From: Paenibacillus sp. A3
GTDB lineage: Bacteria; Bacillota; Bacilli; Paenibacillales; NBRC-103111
NCBI RefSeq assembly: GCF_001399685.1
Contig: NZ_JTHN01000041.1
Span: 49,275-113,274, forward strand
Reading direction: 5' to 3'
DNA length: 64,000 nucleotides
Positions 26,065-32,585 of this stretch are shown in pieces. Made by a program: the position numbers and the translations under genes. Numbering within the stretch: the stretch's first letter is position 1; each line of letters starts with the position of its first letter. The notes beneath the pieces are model-generated. The model was given only the letters and a program-made list of their open reading frames with translations. It was not told the DNA's origin and ran no database searches.

Positions 26065-28284
26065 TTATGGTTTCGGCACGTCGTTTTTGTCGGTCGGCAA
26101 GCTTTTGAAGTTTTTGAACACCTTCACCGTTTTGCCTGCCAGCGTGCTGCCTTCCGGCACCATATCCGCCGTAATGACCATGTCCACCGGCTCGCCCATT
26201 TCTTCCAGATCGGTGAAGCCGTCGCCGTCCGTATCCTTACCGTTAACCGGATCGGTGCTCGTCCGGATGATCATGCCGTTCTCCAGCATCATGCCGGTCG
26301 TCTTCTCGTAGAAGTCGTCCAGACCGTCCTGATCTTTATCTTCGTGATAGCTGTTCTCCAGCGCCGACTTGAAGTACGCCTCAAGATCGTCGGCTGTCTG
26401 CACCTGGAAGTACATTCCGCCGGTATATTCGGAGATTTGCTTCAGCAGGCCGATGTCGGCTTGGCTGCTCAGTCCCATGGTAATGATCGTGATGCCTTTC
26501 TCGAACGCCTCTTTCAGCATGTTCAGATCGTCCTGGGTCGTCGCAAAGTTGTTTTGTCCGTCGGTCAGCAGCAGGGCGATTTTACGCTGGCCGTTGTCTC
26601 CGTACGTATCGTACAGCTTCACCGCTTCCCGTACCCCTGCGAAAATATTCGTTCCGCCGTCGCTGTCGATGTGGTACACCGCACCAGCCACGGTCGAGCT
26701 GTGTGCCGAGAACGTCGCGAAGGTGCGCACGTTGGTGTCAAAATCGATGATGGCCGCCCGGTCGCTCAAGGAATATACCTGATTCGTTACGGTCGGATAT
26801 TCGAAATGGTACCCTTTCCCTTCCTCGTATACCGACTTGGCTACCGTAACCGTCTCCGTCTTAAGCGGGCTCGCCGCATCGTACTTCAGGCCGTAAACCA
26901 AGCTTGTTACCGCCGATTTGCGCAAATCCTTCGGATCCGTTCCCCCCATGCTGCCGGAGCTGTCGATGATGAAGGCAAAATCGATATACGGCTTGTAGGT
27001 GCCGTCGACGACGGTCGATAGATGCGCCCGGAACGTTTGCTCCCAGGACGCTTTATCGATCAGCACGTATTTGCTGTTGTGCGTCGTCGTAAAGCTCAGC
27101 GTTCCTTGATCCGCATTGTACGCGGTAGGCAAAAATTCGAAGCGCTTCGTCGTTTCGTTGTAATATGCCGCCGCCAAATTTTGTTTATTGGACAGCTCGG
27201 CCACGTTGAACGTCAGCGTACCGGAAGTGAACGTCTTCCCGTTGGTCGAAAATTCGATCACGGGACCCGTCAAGCCGGGAACGGACAGCTGGCTGAACAC
27301 CGTGTTCGGTTTCACCAGATCGACCAAAATGTCGCTGATGCTTCCGCTGAAGGAGCTCAAGTCCAGACCGGTCAGGGTAATCTTGTTATTCAATTCGTCG
27401 GACCCTTCAACCGGCTTTCCTTTGCCGATCGAATTCTTGATCTCCTCTTCCCCAAGTGTGACCTTCTTATCGTCCGGACCCGGATTAGGGTTTGGATTAG
27501 GATTCGGGCTTGGCGTGGAATCCGAGTCGGAACCCGAGCTCGAATCGGAGCTCGAGCTTCCTCCGCTGGTCGTGCCGGATGTACCCGTGGCCGGTGTCGT
27601 TGACGGCGCAGGAGTCGGTGTCTCTTTCTTCGGATCTTTCGCGCCGGTTTCCGTTGTTTTCAGGTACCGGGTCAGCATCGCCATCCCTTCGGCGCGTGTT
27701 GCCGCTTTTCCCGGATTAAAATAATGCTTGCCGTTCATCGTATCGCCTTCAACGATTTTATTCGAAGCAGCGATGTTCACGTAATTGTTCGCCCAGTGGC
27801 CTGCCGTATCTTCGAATGCGACCGTATTACCTTCCTGCATCCTTAGATTGTAGCTGCGGACCATCAAGGCGGCGATTTCCGCTCGGCTTACTTCGTTATC
27901 GGGCTTAAACGTCCCGTCCTCATACCCGTCGGACCATCCGTTCGCTTTGGCCGCTTCGATATACTTCAGCGCCCAATGGGAGGCAGCGACGTCCTTAAAC
28001 GAGCTCTGGGCCGGTTCGGCCAGCTTCACCTGGCGGGCGGAGACAAGCAGCTTGATGTACTCCGCTCTTGTAATGCTTTGGTCCGGCAGGATGACCTGCT
28101 GGCCGTTTTGCTCGGTCCCATCGACAATCCTCTTCTGAACGAGGTACTCCACTTCGCTTTTCGACCAATGCCCCTCCAGATCGCTGAAAGCCGGAACTGA
28201 ATTGTCCGCCGCCGCGATACCGGAAAGAGAAGAACCGAACATGAGACTTGCGATGGATACTGCTGTGATTGCTTTCCTTAGCAT
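26065..28284 (-). CDS. S-layer-homology surface protein with von Willebrand factor A domain
   Basis: The protein has 739 residues. A signal peptide (MLRKAITAVSIASLMFGSSL, cleavage near AAADN) is followed by three SLH domains (about 30-230: FSDLEGHWSKSEVEYLV, WALKYIEAAKANGWSDGYED, ATRAEGMAMLTRYL), which bind pyruvylated wall polymers. A Ser/Asp/Pro/Asn linker follows. After it come a beta-rich region and a vWA domain with an intact MIDAS start, FIIDSSGSMGG (about 480), and LLLTDGQNN. The C-terminal part has DKDQDGLDDF and DTDGDGFTDLEE, which look like calcium-binding type-3 repeats. GGAAGGTGT before ATG 28284 sets the start. It is a cell-surface adhesin or scaffold next to sigI-rsgI. Confidence 0.88.
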   Translation of the reverse strand: MLRKAITAVSIASLMFGSSLSGIAAADNSVPAFSDLEGHWSKSEVEYLVQKRIVDGTEQNGQQVILPDQSITRAEYIKLLVSARQVKLAEPAQSSFKDVAASHWALKYIEAAKANGWSDGYEDGTFKPDNEVSRAEIAALMVRSYNLRMQEGNTVAFEDTAGHWANNYVNIAASNKIVEGDTMNGKHYFNPGKAATRAEGMAMLTRYLKTTETGAKDPKKETPTPAPSTTPATGTSGTTSGGSSSSDSSSGSDSDSTPSPNPNPNPNPGPDDKKVTLGEEEIKNSIGKGKPVEGSDELNNKITLTGLDLSSFSGSISDILVDLVKPNTVFSQLSVPGLTGPVIEFSTNGKTFTSGTLTFNVAELSNKQNLAAAYYNETTKRFEFLPTAYNADQGTLSFTTTHNSKYVLIDKASWEQTFRAHLSTVVDGTYKPYIDFAFIIDSSGSMGGTDPKDLRKSAVTSLVYGLKYDAASPLKTETVTVAKSVYEEGKGYHFEYPTVTNQVYSLSDRAAIIDFDTNVRTFATFSAHSSTVAGAVYHIDSDGGTNIFAGVREAVKLYDTYGDNGQRKIALLLTDGQNNFATTQDDLNMLKEAFEKGITIITMGLSSQADIGLLKQISEYTGGMYFQVQTADDLEAYFKSALENSYHEDKDQDGLDDFYEKTTGMMLENGMIIRTSTDPVNGKDTDGDGFTDLEEMGEPVDMVITADMVPEGSTLAGKTVKVFKNFKSLPTDKNDVPKP

Positions 28285-28401
28285 CTGTACACCTTCCTTG
28301 GCTACTGTGATTACACTCTTGTGTGCGCCCCCCCTTATTGCCAAGCGCCACTCTTACATTTTATCGGTGGGCCATTTGGTTTTTTTTATGTGAAATAAAC
28401 C

Positions 28402-28453
28402 CCAAAAAACCGTTTCCCGGGGCGGCATGAACGCTTCGGTAACGGTTTTTTGG
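28402..28453. terminator. Bidirectional terminator after rsgI
   Basis: CCAAAAAACCGTTTCCC pairs with GGTAACGGTTTTTTGG around a 20-nt loop. It serves the rsgI transcript on the minus strand. Confidence 0.8.
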
Positions 28454-28484
28454 ATAGAGAGCAATATACTGGCATCTAATGATT

Positions 28485-30071
28485 TTAATCCTTCTTCCGG
28501 TCGTCTCCCGGGTGATCCTCTTTCTTTCGGGAATCGTCCGGCTTGTTGTCGTCTTTCTTCTTCGAATCTCCGGCCGGCTTTTTATTGTTGTCGTCCGTTT
28601 TCTTGCTGTCGGATTCCTTCTTTTTATCCTGTTCCTTCTGTTGGTCTTGCTCATTCTTTTTAGATTCGTCAACGCGCCGGTCTGCATCGTCGCGCCGGCG
28701 CTCGTCGTTCGTTTTCGTAGGTTCTTCCTTCTTCCGATCCTCTTCCCGATCTTTGGAGTTCGAACCGGAACGATCGCTCTTTTGACGATCTTCCTCTTTC
28801 TTCCGGTCATCGTCTTTTTTCCGGTCATCTTCTTTCTTGTCGTCGTTCTTGTCGCCGGGACGTGACGTGCCGGGAGTTGTCGTTCCCGGCTTCGTGCCCG
28901 CAGGAGGCGTACTGCCCGGCCTTGTATTGGCCGGCGTCGTCTTTCCTTGGTCTGCGGATTTGTCGTCTCTATCGCTGCCCCGCTTATTGCCGTTCTTGTC
29001 GTCGTTTTTATCGTCGTCCTTGGTTTTGTCTTTTCCGCCGTTCCCGGTCGTGCTTCCGGGCTTTTTCGGATCGTTCTTCGAATCGTTTCTCGAGTCGTTC
29101 TTGGAGCTGTTATTCTTGGGGTCGTTTTTCGAGTCGTTTTTCGAGTCGTTCTTTCCGTTTTTTCCATTCTTGCCGTTGTCTTGCTTGCGGTCTTTCTGCT
29201 GCTCCTCCAGCTTCTTGTCCAGCTCTCCGTTCTTCTCTTCCTCCACCATCTTCTTGATGTCCGCTTTCGTCGGAAGTTTATCCGGTTGAATGAGCTTGGC
29301 CACTTCCGGCTTCTGCTTGGAGATCTGCAGGACCGATTCTCTCTTCAATTCGTCGAGCGTTACACTCTCTCCGTTGCTTTTGGCATTCAAATATACGGTG
29401 TACTTGCCCATGGATACACCGTTCTGGGAGGCGACCTCCCGCACCTCCTGCGGCGCGGCGAACGCGGCGACCTGATAAGCTTCCGCTTTGGTCGGGTGCG
29501 CCTCTTGGATGTGCTTGGTCACCTGCTTGCGCAGCTTCTCGGCAATGCCCGCATCGCTCACCTGGCTCTTAGGCTCGACGACAGTGCTGGCAATGACGAT
29601 CTCCGCCTCTTGCTTGGCAAGCGGGCCCTGCTCGGCCTTGTCCAACAGCTTCGAGGTGACGGCCTCCAGCGTTTTCCCCTTATAGTCGACCGCCTGCGCC
29701 AGCACCGCTCCATCGTCGTTAAGTCCCCGCAGCTCGAGCACGTTCTCTTTGGCGTCGATGCCCATCTCGATACTCGGGTTAATGTCCATCGAGATGTAAG
29801 CTACCACCTCGGGACTGCCCAGCTTCCCGTTGAAGCTGGCAAACAAAACCAGACCAAAGACAACGGCTGCCGCGATCGCCGAACGGCCGGCGACGGAAGG
29901 GCTCCTCCAATTGATGCCGCTATCCGCGTAGACGATCTCTTCGCCGACTTCGCAAGTCCGCTTCTTGCGGGGCACCCGCTCGAACTTGCCGTCCGGACGC
30001 ATCACGACGATGCTTTTTTCCGTGATTTCCATCACGACCCCTTTATTCACGGGCATCTTCCCCTTTTTCAT
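28485..30071 (-). CDS. rsgI: Anti-sigma-I factor RsgI-like protein
   Basis: The protein has 528 residues. The N-terminal RsgI domain (MPVNKGVVMEITEKSIVVM, about 6-55) binds SigI in the cytosol. One membrane segment follows (about 66-82: AIAAAVVFGLVLFASF), then the conserved periplasm-side region (VVAYISMDINPSIEMGIDAK and PQEVREVASQNGVSMGKY). From about residue 275 it is a low-complexity tail of K, D, N, E and R with a Pro/Thr/Gly part. In clostridia RsgI tails carry carbohydrate-binding modules; here it is a charged disordered tail, perhaps a wall-spanning or polymer-sensing stalk. The gene overlaps sigI by 29 bp. Confidence 0.9.
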   Translation of the reverse strand: MKKGKMPVNKGVVMEITEKSIVVMRPDGKFERVPRKKRTCEVGEEIVYADSGINWRSPSVAGRSAIAAAVVFGLVLFASFNGKLGSPEVVAYISMDINPSIEMGIDAKENVLELRGLNDDGAVLAQAVDYKGKTLEAVTSKLLDKAEQGPLAKQEAEIVIASTVVEPKSQVSDAGIAEKLRKQVTKHIQEAHPTKAEAYQVAAFAAPQEVREVASQNGVSMGKYTVYLNAKSNGESVTLDELKRESVLQISKQKPEVAKLIQPDKLPTKADIKKMVEEEKNGELDKKLEEQQKDRKQDNGKNGKNGKNDSKNDSKNDPKNNSSKNDSRNDSKNDPKKPGSTTGNGGKDKTKDDDKNDDKNGNKRGSDRDDKSADQGKTTPANTRPGSTPPAGTKPGTTTPGTSRPGDKNDDKKEDDRKKDDDRKKEEDRQKSDRSGSNSKDREEDRKKEEPTKTNDERRRDDADRRVDESKKNEQDQQKEQDKKKESDSKKTDDNNKKPAGDSKKKDDNKPDDSRKKEDHPGDDRKKD

Positions 30072-30861
30072 GATCCTCTCTGATATGTAGGTAATCTCTG
30101 AGATACGGATAAGGTCCTTGATATATCAGAGCAACAGCAATAATAAATTTGCGGTTTCGTTCCAGCGTCTTGCGCGAAACCTTCACTTGAGCCAGCAGCT
30201 CCTTAATGGGAAGCATCCGCTTGGATATCATGAGCCGCATCAGCTCGCCGTCATTCGAGAGCGTCTTGGCAATACCAAAGAGCGCCTGACGCGAGTCGTC
30301 GTGCTTAGGGGAAGCATCGACCAGATCTCCGAAGCGGATACCGAATTCGGACAGGCAGCGGTTCAGATCGATAATCTCGCTGCGCCGTTCCTCCATTCCC
30401 TTCTGCTTCTCGTACTGTTCGACAGCCTGATGGATTTCGACCGGATTGACGATGTTGTCCTCCTCGTCCTCCACCTCGAACGTACTGTACGGGATTTGCT
30501 GCGAGAAGCGCTGTTCCTTGCGGACATAATCGATGAGCCGCCGGCGGATGACCTGTTCGGAAAATCCGAGAAACGACCTTCCGGCCTGCGGCGAAAACTG
30601 ATTGATCGCTTCATTGAAGGCGCCGAGTGCGATGCTGAACTCATCGTCCCGGGCCGGGTCCACATATCTTTTGCAAAATCTGCTCGTTACCTTCGCAACA
30701 TAAGGTTGATAATCGGTGATGAATTGATTGCGGAGGCGTAGATCACCTTCTTGAATCAGAATAACGATTTGTTCCGGCGTTTGCGCATCCGCGGAATCCG
30801 AGTGGTGTGCCTGGCGTTTTCCGAGAAATTTCTTAAATAAAACCAGCAGCAATCGTTCCAC
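30043..30861 (-). CDS. sigI: RNA polymerase sigma factor SigI
   Basis: The protein has 272 residues. FITDYQPYVAKVTSRFCKRYVDPARDDEFSIAL and FSPQAGRSFLGFSEQVIRRRLIDYVRKEQR are sigma region 2 of the SigI type, and the C-terminal RMLPIKELLAQVKVSRKTLERNRKFIIAVALI is the SigI-specific domain. SigI directs heat- and wall-stress genes in Bacillus and polysaccharide-degrading genes in clostridia, and is held by RsgI. The GTG at 30861 lies within a GAGAGGTGG site; a TTG four codons on has better spacing and may be the true start. An ACCCCC-N19-CGAA pair upstream may be its own SigI promoter. Confidence 0.9.
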   Translation of the reverse strand: MERLLLVLFKKFLGKRQAHHSDSADAQTPEQIVILIQEGDLRLRNQFITDYQPYVAKVTSRFCKRYVDPARDDEFSIALGAFNEAINQFSPQAGRSFLGFSEQVIRRRLIDYVRKEQRFSQQIPYSTFEVEDEEDNIVNPVEIHQAVEQYEKQKGMEERRSEIIDLNRCLSEFGIRFGDLVDASPKHDDSRQALFGIAKTLSNDGELMRLMISKRMLPIKELLAQVKVSRKTLERNRKFIIAVALIYQGPYPYLRDYLHIREDHEKGEDARE

Positions 30862-30877
30862 CTCTCTGCTTAAAAAT

Positions 30878-30906
30878 TTCGCTATCGCTTATACGATTAC
30901 GGGGGT
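30878..30906 (-). promoter_or_regulatory. Candidate SigI-type promoter of sigI-rsgI
   Basis: Minus strand ACCCCC (30901-30906) is followed after 19 nt by CGAA (30878-30881), a little before the sigI start. SigI promoters are known for an ACCCCC -35 and a CGAA -10. The spacing is a few bases longer than I would expect, so the match is tentative. Confidence 0.4.
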
Positions 30907-30985
30907 CATTTCGAAGGCTGGACGCCTATATTTTCTAAGGAATTATTATGCGGGTCAGGGCAGGCTTTCCAACCGGGCCAGCCGC

Positions 30986-31143
30986 AAAAAACGTCCCTAT
31001 CCAAGCCGCAGCCACGGCAGGCTTGCCCGGGCGCCGGACCGCATCGCCATGCAGCCGCAGCGCCGCGCTCACATGGGCATACGGCGCCGCTGCCGGCGCT
31101 GCCTGTGCCTGCAAAGAAGCTTGGCGAAGAAGGGACGTTTTTG
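30986..31143. repeat. Long-range inverted repeat with AAAAACGTCCCT arms
   Basis: AAAAAACGTCCCT (30986-30998) and AGGGACGTTTTTGC (31131-31144) form 12-bp arms around about 130 very GC-rich bases containing further small palindromes (CGGCGCCG-like). On either strand the outer arm ends in a T-tract, so it could end the 31160-31588 transcript. The arm sequence recurs at 13393-13405. Confidence 0.45.
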
Positions 31144-31159
31144 CAAATGGTTGGTACTG

Positions 31160-31588
31160 TTAAGACAGGCCTCGCATGGTCTTTTTATTCTTCAGCTTGT
31201 GACGGCGCTGGCTGAGCACGTTCAGCCTTTTTTTGAGCTGCTGCTCCCATTCGGCGTCGCCGATCTCTTTGGCCACCATCAACAGGTCGAGCGCCATGTC
31301 GATCTGGCTTTGAACGACCCCAAGCGGCTCTTCGTTCTCGTGATTCACGCAGTTCTCGAACATCTCCTGAACGTCCCGATGCTCGACGTACTCTTGGAAG
31401 TCCACTTCCGGCGCACCGTCTCCATGCGCATACTCGGCAAGGATCTCATACTCGTTTTCCACCAGATGGTGCACTTCCACACGGTGGCATACCGGGCAGA
31501 ACAATAACGGCACGTTATGAATTTGCGTCCGGATATGTCTTAGCGTCCCTTTGGTCCCCAACATGCTGGCGCCGCAGCAAAAACTCAT
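31160..31588 (-). CDS. Hypothetical protein with N-terminal zinc-ribbon-like cysteines
   Basis: The protein has 142 residues. FCCG near the start and LFCPVCHRVEVHH about 28 residues later give a possible CC-CxxC metal site; the rest is acidic and helical (EDVEHRDVQEMFENCV-like region), with a basic C-terminal tail (KKRLNVLSQRRHKLKNKK). GGGGACGAGGACG before ATG 31588 supports this start over a longer open frame. I do not recognise a named family beyond a small zinc-ribbon type. It is a single-gene unit, divergent from the glucan cluster. Confidence 0.6.
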   Translation of the reverse strand: MSFCCGASMLGTKGTLRHIRTQIHNVPLLFCPVCHRVEVHHLVENEYEILAEYAHGDGAPEVDFQEYVEHRDVQEMFENCVNHENEEPLGVVQSQIDMALDLLMVAKEIGDAEWEQQLKKRLNVLSQRRHKLKNKKTMRGLS

Positions 31589-32063
31589 CGTCCTCGTCCC
31601 CCTCTGTTTCCACTTTGAATCTATGACGGCTATGACTGCAAACTGATTGGAAACCGTTTCGCACAGGAAAAAAGCGTTAGTCGAATCGGCTAAAGAGGTC
31701 TCCCGGGACGATTCCAACTATATTGACGTTATTTTCCTGCAAAAGGTTTCTCGATGTTTGCGTGTCCCAAGCCGCATGGTCTCCTTGCTTTATAGTGACG
31801 TTAGCGAATTGTCAATTGTTCATGCGCAGCTGTAGGCTGCAAAAAGCTTCTCCATTCTTATCAACCAAAAAAGACCCATGCCGCTATCTCTAAACTATTC
31901 GACCAAGAGCGCCAAAAATCCTCTTTTTTCGCTCCGCGGATGCTTAGTTAAATGTTTCCTTCTTGAATACGGCAGGTTGTCCCCTCGCTTCCTGCATGCA
32001 TAATTTGGCTCCGTTTTGTAAATTCTGTTAAAGATAAAGTTCGTTTCCAAGGAGGACTTGGCC
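31589..32063. other. Divergent intergenic region without a visible gene
   Basis: These 475 bp separate the zinc-ribbon gene from the glucan cluster. They are AT-richer than the surroundings. Short open frames (e.g. 31647-31835) lack a ribosome binding site. Promoters for both directions should lie here, but I could not assign a convincing -35/-10 pair. Confidence 0.5.
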
Positions 32064-32573
32064 GTGCGGTCTATTCCGACGTCCGGCTTCGAGCTGCCGG
32101 ATCGCTACGAGAAGGATCTGCTGCATCTGATGGTCCGGGATGCCCATACGCTGTTCGTTTATTGGGAAGTCGGCAACCGCAAGCGCTGGCTGTGCTCGCA
32201 GCATTTTGAATGCGACTGGGGCGTACTGCCGAAGGTGCTGCGGGTATACGACGTTACCGGCGTATACTTTAACGGAAACAACGCGCACCGTCATTTCGAT
32301 ATCGAGACGACGCCCGAGGCGGACCGCTGGTACATTCACGGGGTTTCGGCCGATACGGTGTGGACCGTCGATTTCGGCGTCTATACGATCCGGCGGCAGT
32401 TCGTGCCGCTGCTGCGGTCCGGCGCCGTTCACACGCCGCGGGACAGCGCCGCTCCGTGGGGCGCTCCGCTGCAGCCGACCGTACCGGAGGCACAGGAGCC
32501 CGGCAAAACTCCCGCGCGTATACGACCGTACGATTTTGAGAATTTCAGCGCATACCACAGCTGGATGAAATGA
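32064..32573 (+). CDS. DUF4912 protein, first gene of alpha-glucan cluster
   Basis: The protein has 169 residues. LLHLMVRDAHTLFVYWEVGN is the DUF4912 signature (domain about 15-125), followed by a Pro-rich tail. DUF4912 proteins repeatedly sit beside GH57 branching-enzyme genes in Bacillota and cyanobacteria; their biochemical role is not known to me, though the fold suggests carbohydrate or glycoprotein contact. AAGGAGG lies 8 nt before GTG 32064, while the TTG at 32058 is only 2 nt from it. The next gene begins 12 bp later, so it is one operon. Confidence 0.85.
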   Translation: MRSIPTSGFELPDRYEKDLLHLMVRDAHTLFVYWEVGNRKRWLCSQHFECDWGVLPKVLRVYDVTGVYFNGNNAHRHFDIETTPEADRWYIHGVSADTVWTVDFGVYTIRRQFVPLLRSGAVHTPRDSAAPWGAPLQPTVPEAQEPGKTPARIRPYDFENFSAYHSWMK

Positions 32574-32585
32574 GGTTCTTCGTTT

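Noticed and set aside
28540..29250. Direct repeats in the rsgI 3' half
   Set aside because: The repetition comes from K/D/N/E codons of the low-complexity tail; it is not an independent DNA repeat or CRISPR array.
30948..31163. 71-codon open frame in the GC-rich inverted-repeat interior
   Set aside because: Low-complexity Ala/Arg/Gly translation, lies within the inverted repeat, no ribosome binding site.
31645..31675. cre-like GAAACCGTTTC sequence
   Set aside because: The central CG and flanking bases do not fit the CcpA consensus well enough.
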